In this document: positions 23,784-34,386 of the stretch, in pieces
Position numbering within the stretch: position 1 is the first letter of the stretch
How the letters are laid out: the number at the start of each line of letters is the position of its first letter
Source of the DNA: Smittium culicis
Taxonomy: Eukaryota; Kickxellomycota; Harpellomycetes; Harpellales; Legeriomycetaceae
Reading direction: 5' to 3'
Length of the DNA stretch: 48,374 bases
Assembly (NCBI GenBank): GCA_001970855.1
Contig: LSSN01001317.1
Location: 1-48,374, forward strand
The notes under the pieces: model-generated
What the model was told of the DNA's origin: nothing
Database searches by the model: none
What the model saw: only the letters and a program-made list of their open reading frames with translations
Translations under genes and position numbers: made by a program

Positions 23784-23940
23784 GATACTTAAACGACTAC
23801 TTTCCAATCCCATAGAAAAGCAAGTCGTTTAATCTTTTTACTATCTACTCCTTAGTTTTGCATTAGTCATTAGTTTCCATTCATTATATACTCCCTATTC
23901 ATTTTAAATAAAAAAACCAACTTTAAATTCCAGTCTTAAC
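23784..23940 (+). repeat. Left LTR-like direct repeat
   Basis: Starts GATACTTAAACGACTAC and contains AGAAAAGCAAGTCGTTTAAT, then AAAAAAACCAACTTTAAAT and CAGTCTTAAC. Each block has a counterpart in order at 29941-30070. The copy also holds a perfect 10-bp inverted repeat, TTAAACGACT (23789) and AGTCGTTTAA (23823). Confidence 0.6.
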
Positions 23941-26779
23941 ACAAACTATTTAAAAATTCGATTCGAGCTATGGAACAAGCTTATAGGTATATTCCAGTTT
24001 AGCTCATTTAAAAAGATGTACATCGCATATTGAGGAAAACAGTATTTTTTAAATATGAAATTTTCTATATAATCTTGTTAGAATATTTGTTTCATAAAGC
24101 AAGGAAAAGATTTTCTTTTTTCCAGGAGGATATAGCTTTAGTCCTTTTTTTATACATTAAAATATTCCATAACCTATATTTAAAACAAATCGAAATAATT
24201 AACTAATTTAATTTAAGTACAACTAAAGCAAGTGAACACGTAAACAACTTAAATTATATCATATCTCAGATTTTTTTATTTTTTATATGAAACTTATATA
24301 TTTACAAATTAAACCATAAAATCTACCAGAAAATCTTTAAAGCTTGATAGTGCGAATGCTAGCTGAGCTCATAGTATTTTGGTTCAAATTTTTTATTTGA
24401 AACAACCAATATAATTATTGAATTTAATTAACGCTTCTAAATTACTACTATAATTCGTTATTATGTATAAACTATAATCCTAACCAAAACTATTGAACTA
24501 AACTTTATAAAATATAGTGAAATACAAATATTTGCATTTTATGTTTGAAAATATAGCAAACATGAAGCCTCGATATAATGCGAAGATCCTATATTAAAAT
24601 GTATAACACAAATATTTTCATATGCATTACTTGTGTTCGTTTAGTTAATATTTATATTTATTTAACAAAGATATAAGTTTAGATATTTAAATATATATTT
24701 ACTATTTTATAACTATAAATACTGGGCTAAGACCCATACTTGTAAGAAAAAAAATTTTTTTACCAAGAATAAACACTGACCAAAAAAACACATATTTTAG
24801 TAAATTATTAATATCATAAGATACGTTAAAATAACAAAAGTAATAACCTCCAGAAAATGAAAAAAAAATTTCTCTTTGACTTCACCCTCTTTTTTATACT
24901 TTTCTTTTTTTATTATTTTTTTTTGCATTTTTCTTATATGATTGTTTGTTTCAGTAGCTGAGTATGAATAATCCTTAATTATTACTAAATTTAGATTGGC
25001 GATTAAACTAAAACAGGAATTTTTAAATCATTGATAGCGATCTTTCACAGCTAACGTCTGATTAATACGATATTAGCAAATAAAATTTCGATAAGTAATT
25101 AAAATATTCAAATAGGTGAATTTTTAAGGAAAAAAATTATCATCAACCCATAAAAAAGAAAAGAAAAATCAAGATCATTATTGGAAAAAAAAACTATTAA
25201 ATTTATTAGAATAGCTCTAGTATTAAAATAAAATTGTAATAAATAAAAAAATTTTTATTAACACTTCAGCTTTAACACTATTTGTAATTAAAAAAAATTT
25301 CAAATATAAGGATATAAGTCTTTAAAAAAATTAACTACTATTCAATAGAAATAAATTCAACGTTAACCCTGAGAGGAAAATGTTTTTTACTCATAAAATA
25401 GCTTTTATGTGTTTGAAAAGTTCAGTCTTAAGGGTTTATTGGAAGCAAATAATCAATTAAGAATAGATAACCATAAAAATAAATTAAGCAATGTCGATTT
25501 TGAAACAATTGAAACTATAGATAGGAAAATGAAAAAAATTTAAAAAAAGAAATAAATGGGTATTAAAAAGAGTTTTTATGATTCACAGATCTAGCTTTTC
25601 TAGAAAGAGTATTTAATTGAAAATAAAATTTTGTAATTGAATTTATAATTTGTCTTTAGGAATAACGAAAGCAAAATATAAAACTTGAATATTATATTGA
25701 CTGCAGGTGAATAAAAAAATTTCCTAATAACTCTAAAGTAGAAAAAGTGATGAATGTGTCTATATCTTATTACTTTTGCAAAACATACAGGTAATAAGCG
25801 TATGAAAATCAAATGCGTGCGTTTTTATTGAATAAATAAGTATTTTATCCGCTCTATAGTACAAAATTCCTCAATTTTTATATTTTCGCTATAATGTTTA
25901 TATTAGAGTTATATTGTTTATTTTATTGCAGCGCCACTATAATAATTGTAGCGATTTATTAATTAATATCCCTCTTCTAAAAAATATTGTTAGTAAAGCG
26001 TATTCACAGAAAGAGTATGAATACAAAAGGTATAAAAACAGCATTGATTTCTTTGAGTTTTATTTTTATCTTTAAAATTTAAAAAACTCATAAAAAATAA
26101 ATAAAGCAATTAAATTCGAACTAAAACAAATATACGAAAACAATATTACATCCAGCCACTTAAAAAATATAAAATTCAAAGTTGGTTAAACTAATAAACA
26201 AATACTACCCACTGTGATTACATAGGACTAAGAATACTAAATCGATATTTATATAAAACATAAAAAAGTCTAATCGATAACTAGAAATGAATACAAAAAA
26301 TTATTTATTCTTTTAAACATAATAGTAAGAATTTTTGGTCCAAATTAATTCTGATTTAATACTGAATTACTAAATCTTCAGATTCCACTGATTATTTCTC
26401 ATGTGAATAATTAAAAAAAATTAATCTATGTATTTCAGAGCTCTTAAATATGATTTGTATGTACCGCCTAATATCAATATTTTTATCATAAACGTAATTT
26501 CATATAAAAATGGAAAAATACAGTACTAGAAAAAAAAAGTAATTAAAAATTTGATTGCGAGAAAATTTTATTTTTTCATTTGCAAGTTGAAGGAGCTAAT
26601 CCGAGAAAAAATAATGAATTTGGTGGGATTAAATAATTATCATTATAATAAAATTTAATAAAGAATCATATTCAATAAGAAAGCGGCTTAAGCTTTTTAG
26701 TGATAGAGAAAAAGAGCGTAAAAAGATAAAATATATGAAAATTTTAAAAACGCGAATAATAGAAAAATCAAAATATGAG

Positions 26780-27020
26780 TGTTTCTTATCAACAAATTTA
26801 TTGAAAAAGCCCATTAAAGATTTGAGATTATGTATAAACCATAAACTATTGAATTTTTTAAAGCAAAATATAGTTTATTGTTAACAATAATAAAAGATTG
26901 CATTGGCTCTGTTAGAGGAAAAAATACATTAAAATTAGATTTATTCAGTGTAAATTGTGTCAAGAATAAATTTCCTAATGATACAACCAGATTTCCAGTT
27001 TGTTAAGTCTACGATGAGAT
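26780..27020 (+). pseudogene. Ty3/gypsy reverse transcriptase remnant
   Basis: FLSTNLLKKPIKDLRLCINH followed by KLLN (codon phase of 26816) matches the SPV.LVKKPNG.LR.C.DYR.LN region of gypsy reverse transcriptase. After a frameshift, the phase of 26869 gives YSLLLTIIKDCIGSVRGKN then TLKLDLFSVN, matching YPLP.ID...D.IG....F.KLDL.SGY. The YxDD active-site region was not found intact. Confidence 0.8.
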
Positions 27021-27744
27021 TTAGTGATTATTATAGCATATAATCCGATTGGCTTCATCATAGCCAATCAGTATATTTATTTTTGATAAAATTTTTTGTA
27101 GTATTTGACTAATCATATTTTTTCATAAAACCTGAGAAAATAAGTTATATATTTTAGCTCTTAAAATATCAAAGTCAATATAATTTTATTTATCACTGAT
27201 AAAATTCTGAAAACTTAATTAACGACTAAATGTAAAACGGCAATTTTAGGCAAAATTGGCAAAAATTATATTTTGTCTATAAAGCTGCTATTTATATATT
27301 TTTAGCTTATACAGAGTATAATTTTGATTGACTTTTGAATCTCGTTCTCTTATCTAAATGAAATAAATTAAATAAGAAAAGTTTTAAAAATCCAATAGTT
27401 CCATTATATAATGAACCATAAAAAAACGCGGATTAATCGCTCTATTTGATTTAATTAAATTTACTGAATACAATTCAACCTAATAAATTCATCACAACAA
27501 AAAGATTTGTGTTCTAAGTTTTAAAGATTTTATTTTATTTATAACGGTTTATAGTTTTGTAGAAACAAATAGAGAAAATAGCATCCGTCCCCACGTTCTT
27601 AGAATATACCTCCCTTGAGGTTATATATGAAAATATGGATTGGTAGTGCTTTATAAAAAAAAAGAGTTTCAAGTTGAATATCTCACCTCAACATGGGTAT
27701 CAAATTGAAAAACAAAAAATGAAACTTCTTAGCTATCATGGGGC

Positions 27745-27786
27745 ATAGTCTCATATGACTTAGTTTAGTCATGTGAGGTTGACTAT
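27745..27786. repeat. Imperfect hairpin
   Basis: ATAGTCTCATATGACT and AGTCATGTGAGGTTGACTAT can pair around the loop TAGTTT, with a 4-base bulge and one mismatch. It lies inside the decayed gypsy element; no function assigned. Confidence 0.55.
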
Positions 27787-28839
27787 AACTCTTTTAAAAA
27801 ATGGATAAAATATTTAGATTCATATTTAGACGTCATTTGTGTAATATCTAGAGATTAAATTACTTTTTTTTTCTTGGAAAAATTAAATGGAATTTTTAAG
27901 GTAAATATGATTCATCTAATGCTGATTAAACCCAAAATCTTTAAAATGAAATTCAAATTTTCGAGTCGATAAGTTTCAATAGGCGCAATATTTCCTATCC
28001 CAATTAAAACCAACTCTTTAATAAAAAAATAAATGTACCTAAAAATATTTAATAAATAAACTCTTTATTTGTGTTTGTTGATATTTTAGGAAATTTATTC
28101 CTGTTAATTCTAGATAGGATTGGAGTAATGAGAGCACTAAATTATTTAAAATAAAATTATTAAATCAGCATCTATACTAAAGTAACCCTAAGAAAACTTA
28201 ATTTTGTTTTTTTCTATTGAAAACTATAGCAAAATGTCATTATATGATAAGATATGTTGCAGAATACTTGTCTAGCATAAATAAATAGCCTTGAAAACAC
28301 TCCTTGGAAAAGCTGTATTATTAATAAAATTCTAGTTTTATTTAGCCATTAGTATGATTTATACAAATTTGCACTTGTGCAAAAAGTATAAATAGTCTTT
28401 TTTTTGCCCAGTTTTCTGATTCCATATCAGATACAAAATGTCTCACATCTTTATAAAATCAATAAGCGATACTTGGCTTACCTTTTTTAGTTTTAACTCT
28501 TGAATTCCCTCTTTTGGTCTTGATATTACAGATATAAATTAATTTGTTATTTGTTAGGCATGAAGAGAGGAGTAAAGATAGGACTGAGGTTTGACATAAA
28601 AATGTTACTATGACCATGGCTAAGACTAAGATAGTTTAAATTATTTAATATTATAGGGATAATATATTTTGTGGGATAATTGTAATAAAAAAAATAGTAC
28701 ACTTTGATTTTTCTGAAAGATGGAAAAAGGTCACCCTTTTATACTTTTTTAGAAAAAGCTAAATGATATTATGAAAATAAAGATAATTATAAAAGAATTA
28801 ATAATTTTCAAATAATAGCTTGCAGAATATTATGAAATG

Positions 28840-28857
28840 TTCTAGAAGGTTCTAGAA
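28840..28857. promoter_or_regulatory. Four-unit heat-shock-element-like sequence
   Basis: TTCTAGAAGGTTCTAGAA is an exact nTTCnnGAAnnTTCnnGAAn arrangement. No gene start lies nearby (it is inside a decayed retrotransposon), so it may be a leftover LTR/element regulatory signal or part of the adjacent 10-bp periodic array. Confidence 0.4.
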
Positions 28858-28884
28858 GTGATTGGAAATAATCTACGGATAACA

Positions 28885-28994
28885 TTCCTTAACATTTCAT
28901 TGTATTCCAAAATGTTCAATGGTGTTATTTGATGTTCCATATGGTTCCATTGTATTCCATAATGTTGCATAAAGTTATGGAGTGTTTCTTGCAT
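28885..28994. repeat. Array of eleven degenerate 10-bp units
   Basis: Eleven consecutive decamers begin with TT at exactly 10-bp steps (28885, 28895, ... 28985). Examples are TTCCAAAATG, TTCCATATGG, TTCCATTGTA, TTCCATAATG and TTGCATAAAG; consensus about TTCCATWRTG. Two similar decamers (TTCTAGAAGG, TTCTAGAAGT) lie 30-45 bp upstream in a register shifted by 5 bp. See findings. Confidence 0.8.
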
Positions 28995-29531
28995 AAAAAA
29001 AATAGTCAGACAGTTTTGAAAATAGAATGAAAAGCCCTGTAAAAGAAGAGTTAAATTATTTTTAAATAAAATTTTAATTGAAAAAATATACGCTAAGCAA
29101 AAGGAGAAAGGTACAGAGCACGTGATGCTAGATAAAAAAAAATCATATATATATATTACTGGAAGAACAAAAACAGTAAAGTCGAAAATTATGCTAAAAA
29201 CTGCTTGAATATAAAAGAGTTTGTAAGATCGGAATGGTGGTATATTTATTTTACGTTAACCATTTTATAATTTATACTATATTTGATTTATTTTTTCCCG
29301 TCGTTTCATCAGTGATTGCAATAAAGAAGTATTTTATAGTTTTTAGAGATGGATTAAGCTGATGGGAGGAGACAAAATCTCTTCAAGAAACAAAAAAGTA
29401 ATTTTGAAGATATTAATCGATGAAATTTTTTCGTGGTTGAAAGTAGCCGAAGAATTGCCTACATAAAGAGGCAAATTAATAGCAAAAACTTAAAAAAAAA
29501 ATCATAAAAAAACTAATTGAATTTTTATTTT

Positions 29532-29775
29532 AGTACTAAATATCATCAAAAAGATAATATGATTGTAGAAAGAGGTCATATGAAATTGATAGCTTGACAA
29601 AAAAAGAAATGTATCGAAAATCAGTATTTTTAATATAGGAAAATTAGCCTTACTTTATGACCAGGAAAAATAACAGGAAAATGAAACACTAGAGAAGCTC
29701 TATATAAATAGTTTTGCGCTAAGATTATGTAATTCTATAGAGCTCAGTTTTGAATCATGGTCACCTAATTTTTAG
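29532..29775 (+). pseudogene. Ty3/gypsy integrase remnant
   Basis: STKYHQKDNMIVERGHMKL (from 29532) corresponds to the ST.YHPQ..G..ERGH block at the end of the integrase catalytic core, including the Glu of the DDE triad within VERGH. Further on, LRLCNSIELSFESWSPNF (29719-29772) resembles the ....LPIELE..SW block. Stops and frame changes separate the two. Confidence 0.75.
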
Positions 29776-29940
29776 AAATGTGAAATGCGTAAGAACTCGA
29801 TCTAACAGTTTAAATTTTCGATGGCAGAAATAGGCTTAACAGTAAATAATTGTTGATTAAAATGGTAAATACAAATTATGTGCCACATTGTGTGCATTTA
29901 TGAAAAGAATATGATGTGGAATACACTATATTCTAAAAAT

Positions 29941-30070
29941 AATACTTAATCGACTGCTTTTCCTACTCAAAGAAAAGTAAGTCATTTAATTTAGGTTTTT
30001 AAAACATCTTCTAGTCGTTCCAATTTCTATTTTCCCTAAAAAAACCGTAATTTAAATATTAGTCTTATCT
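29941..30070 (+). repeat. Right LTR-like direct repeat
   Basis: AATACTTAATCGACTGC, AGAAAAGTAAGTCATTTAAT, CCCTAAAAAAACCGTAATTT and TTAGTCTTATC align in order with 23784-23940. If TGTGGAATACACTA (29916) is the LTR start and TCTTACA (to 30125) its end, the LTR would be about 210 bp. Confidence 0.6.
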
Positions 30071-30125
30071 TAATGCTAATAGTTACATCTTAATAAATAA
30101 ATTTATACTATTGCCCCACTCTTAC

Positions 30126-32047
30126 AAATTATTAAAGACGAATTATTTGTTTTAAGAATTAATTTGCTATGTTAAAAGCATGCAATAATATTCAATTTCT
30201 GTATAAAATTTTAAAATCCAAGAAAATAGATTGATATTTACTTCAAAAACAAGCGAGAAATTATAAATATAAGATGTAATTCAATTTGATATTACGATAG
30301 AAAAGTAAAAACATTTTAAATTAAGCAATCGCGGGTATAGTCCATATATTGTAAGATAGACTTCGATGTCATGGAACAGCTTAAAGAAGTTGTTGAATAA
30401 AAAAGATTAGATACATGTATTTTCGATCCAGGTCAGGCGGAATCCTCAGAGTCAAACTGTTAGCTACTTTAATCAAAGTTTTACTCAATTTCCCCCTTTT
30501 TCTCTAGCTCAGAGTTTTTTCAATTTACAACGTATACCTACGAATTCTTTGTAGAGTGACCTTTATTTTGAGTTTGTGAAACTCTAAAGAAATCGTTATT
30601 ATTGTTTTCATATTACACTATTATTTCTCTTTTTATTCTACTATTATCGTTATGTTCTAATAATAAATTCAATGTTACTATACCATTCTTTATCTTATAA
30701 ATTAAATAAGGGTACTTTTACTCTCCAATTTCATTTTTAAATAGCTTGATCCTTAAATAAAGCTTTTGACATATTTTTCACATAAAAAAAAAGAAAGTTA
30801 TACATAATGCTAAAATATAAATTTTATTTTATATAGTAAATTCATACAAAGTATGCTACTAAAGATTCATAAATTTAATACAACTCATAAAAAAGTTACT
30901 TTTTAACTTTATCTTGGATTATAAACTAAGGTTATTAATACAATATACCAAAATAGAAAATTCTTTTTTTGATACTTTTAAAAATTCCCACTGTATATGA
31001 GAGACTTGAGTGTCACATTTTTTAAATAAAAGGTTAGATAAGTTGGAATTAATCAAATTATCTCGGGTATTAAAATACGAGTATAAAGTTGTACATAATT
31101 TAAAACAAGAATATTATAATTCGGTTTAAAAATGTAGTACTCACCGTGATTTATTGATATATTTTGATCACAAATAGTTAAAAATGTGGAAGCTTTTTGA
31201 TTGAGACTGCATATATTTTATTTTACATTTTACATTTTTTATTTTATAAATAATTTGAAGGGGAAGAATTTTTCTTAATCAAATTTTTGTACTTTGACCT
31301 CTTTAATATTATTTTACAATTAAAATTTTCAATCTTATTAGAAAGTATTATAGATTGAATTATCTGATACAACGAATCGCTTTATCCAAAACACATAAGT
31401 AAAATAGTCTCAATCAAAAAAAATTCCCACTTTTCCAAAGGAAATCTCATATATGAGATTATTTTGTGCATATTACACTCATAACAATTTATCATACTCA
31501 TAATTTTTATGATTAATTTAAATCATTTTATAAAACATCGCTTAAGATGTAGTTCTACAAGTAGGGATCTTTATATTATTAACAATAGAATATAAAATGT
31601 ACAGTAAAATTGGTTTTGCTTCTCAAAAGAATTTTCGGTTTGGGTTTTTTTGATATCTTGTGTATGAACTAAGGTTAAATTAAAATAGTTATAGACTGAT
31701 TAACGTATATTTAATCCAATAGCAACGTCTTATAATAAAAAGCTTTTATTTAAATTGATCATTGGCTGAAGCTCATCGTTCTTTTTTTTTTTTTGATTTT
31801 CTAACTTGTCCATATTAAATGCTTTTTTTATTAGTTCTCTCACGGGTATTAAGATAGGCGTATTTAGCTATTATACACATCAGCTAAGTAAATTCTCATT
31901 TCAAAGTTTGAGCTTCGGTATAAAATAAAATATTTTTTATTAAGAATTTAAACCTTATAGTTTCATTAAAAATAGAAATTTACCGACAATTTCATTCGAG
32001 GAATTTCAAGCTCATATCATCCCAGAAAAGATACAGGAACCTCTAAA
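30126..32047. other. Intergenic, A/T-rich
   Basis: No gene recognised; long A/T tracts and short frames only. The last few hundred bases are the PPR gene promoter; no specific box stands out. Confidence 0.4.
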
Positions 32048-34386
32048 ATGTTAAGCAGAAGCAAAAGACTGCTTTTTACACTTTACCCTAGAAATATTTA
32101 CAATATAAGCAATTCGAGGAATGTGTTTAATGCAAGATATTTTTCAAAAGGCAATTACTTTTAATTCATTCTAATTTCTAAATCTTTATTCCTGTATTTA
32201 GCAACTAACCAGTTCAAGAGCATTTTTTTCATTTATTGTCATAATGAGTTTTTTTTAATTTTAAATATCACTTTCCCCCCCCCTTTAACTATTAGATATT
32301 AATACAGAAGATCAAATAAGTAAAATCGAAGATCTAGATCCATCAAAAGATATATCTACTCAAGAAACAAAACAAGAATTTACCTCAGATCAAATATCCC
32401 CCATTTCGTTGAATAAGATAATAAACAGTCTAGAGAATATAATTATTCCCTCAAATCATACATTCTTAAAAAGCGTTTCTAAATACTACTCTTCAAAAGA
32501 GCCTGAACTAAACGAACCTGAAGTAAACGAGCCTAAAGTGGATCTAACTGTAAATGCAAAAAAATCAAAACGAAAAGCAAAAGCCAGTAGCTCTGATTCG
32601 ATAGAAAGTAATACCCCAGAGAGCGATCCGTACTTAAAGCTTGAAACCATTGTTGATGAAATTTCGAAATATAACCTTGAAAGTAATTCACAAGTTATGC
32701 CGCTTCTTCTTGCTGCACAAATATCTTCACAGGACTTGAATGGTGCTTTAAAGACTGTGTATATGCTAAATAACAACTCAATCAAGCCTGCAGTCGGAAG
32801 TTTAATATCTCTTGCCAAAGTAAGCCTATCCTATTTTTTTTATTCAGCGTTTATTATAATCTTTATTCCGATTCTATCGACCCAGATTTTAATTATGATT
32901 ACATTAATATACTCTAGATCGCATTTTACTATTGTTTCAAAATATTTATTGTTTTATCAAAATATAATGATAACAGATATTTACATTTTATCTTTTCAAA
33001 ACTAGCTCGCTCAATATAAAAAGAGAAAATCCGTAATATTTGATATAATAAATCTAATGGAAACTACAAATGAACCTTTTAACCAAGAGATACACGAAAT
33101 TTTAATTATTTCCTTACTTGAAGCAAACGAAAATGAGCATGCATATAATATTTTTAAAGATCTTCAAGGTAAAGGTTGCCTTTTAAACTCGGAGACTATC
33201 CACAAAATTTTACTTAGCTTAATCTCAGACAATGAAGTCGATCTTGCTTTTAAACTTGTTCTTGATTCTGAAAAAAAGAATATTTTGTTGAAACCCCAAA
33301 GTTATTTATACCTTCTTAGAAAGGCCGGAAGAAAATATATGGTAAAAATTTATTTAATTCATATATTTTTTATCTATCGCTTTGGCATTACAATGTTGTA
33401 ATTGAGCTCTTTATTATTCGCTTTTTCATTTTTTTCATATCTTATTTACCTATTTATTTATTTTATTAATTTATACATATACTTTTGTTTTAAATTCTTT
33501 ATAGGGCGATGCAGTCTCTTTCACTTGGAAAAAGTGTGTTGATATTTACCAAATGAATTTATTCGAGGGTGACTGTCTCTTAGTTTTAAAAACAGCAGCA
33601 AGGTGTGGAAATCCATCGCTTGCAGCAGATGCGCTAAGAGTTTTAGATCAATTAGGGTTTACAATGCGCGACTTTTACCTTGATCCACTACTTGAAGCTT
33701 TTATAAGATCGAAGGATATTGAACGGACGCTTGAGACTTTGCACTTGATGCGCTTATCAGGCATGGCCAAAGAAAAATATAGCTTAGACTTGCTTTCAAT
33801 AGTTCTATCAGAAAGTTCAACTGGTTCCAAATTTACTGCAGAAGCATTCTTTGAAATGATGCACAAAACTCGCGATATTTATCCTCTTGCAGTAGATACA
33901 ATCGTTTTAAATTCGCTAATAAAATCTTATATATTATCAAAGGAGACGAGAATAGCAATCGAAAAAACTGACATATGGTTCAGTTTATTAGGCGTTAAAA
34001 AGAACTCTGATACTTATTCCATTCTACTTAACGGATGCCTTTTGCAAAAGAACACTTTTGCAGCAAAACAAATATTTGACTACATGGTAAATGGTAGTGA
34101 TAATGTTGATAAGATTAAGCCCAATAAAGAAGCTTACGAATTTATGATACTGATTTCATTAACTCAAAGTAAGTACGAAAACGCTTTCGTCTATTTGGAA
34201 GCAATGAAAGCAAATGGGTTCATTCCGTCTAAACATGTATACTCAAGCATTGTTAAGAAGTGCGAGAAACACGGCGATTCTAGATATGCGGCAGTTATTG
34301 AGGAAATGAAGCTGTTTGGATATCCGATTACATTTGGGTTTAATAGGTACTCTGGCAAGGATTATCAAATACCTACTGAAAATTAA
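32048..34386 (+). CDS. Mitochondrial pentatricopeptide repeat (PPR) protein
   Basis: Four exons: 32048-32150, 32296-32819, 33006-33341 and 33505-34386; 614 residues. PPR proteins bind organellar RNA and help in its processing, stability or translation. The N-terminus MLSRSKRLLFTLYPRNIYN is Arg-rich and lacks acidic residues, a typical mitochondrial presequence. An acidic, Glu/Pro-rich stretch (EPELNEPEVNEPKVD) follows, then a basic patch. From about residue 140 to the end there are helical-hairpin repeats of 34-36 residues: NEHAYNIFKDLQGKGCLLNS, ERTLETLHLMRLSGMAKEKY, DTYSILLNGCLLQKNTFAAK and NAFVYLEAMKANGFIPSKHV. All junctions are in frame. The first intron needs a GC donor (AAAG|GCAATT) to give SK|DINTED; the other two are GT-AG. 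I cannot tie it to a named yeast factor. Confidence 0.88.

Larger units (their letters stand above)
23635..30125 (+). mobile_element. Decayed Ty3/gypsy LTR retrotransposon (limits approximate)
   Basis: Reverse transcriptase remnants (26780-27020) and integrase remnants (29532-29775) lie in the RT-then-IN order of Ty3/gypsy on the plus strand. Both sit between two related direct repeats about 6.16 kb apart (23784-23940 and 29941-30070), with IN just before the downstream repeat. This is the layout of a full-length gypsy element of about 6.5 kb. Gag and protease were not recognised in 24.0-26.7 kb, nor RNase H in 27.1-29.4 kb. Outer limits are inferred from TGTAAGA at 23636 and TCTTACA ending at 30125 and may be wrong by some hundred bases. 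Every reading frame is broken by many stops, indicating great age. Confidence 0.65.

Noticed and set aside
25600..26814. Two short minus-strand frames (25600-25812, 26629-26814)
   Set aside because: The second lies antisense to the gypsy RT remnant and the first has only A/T-driven composition.
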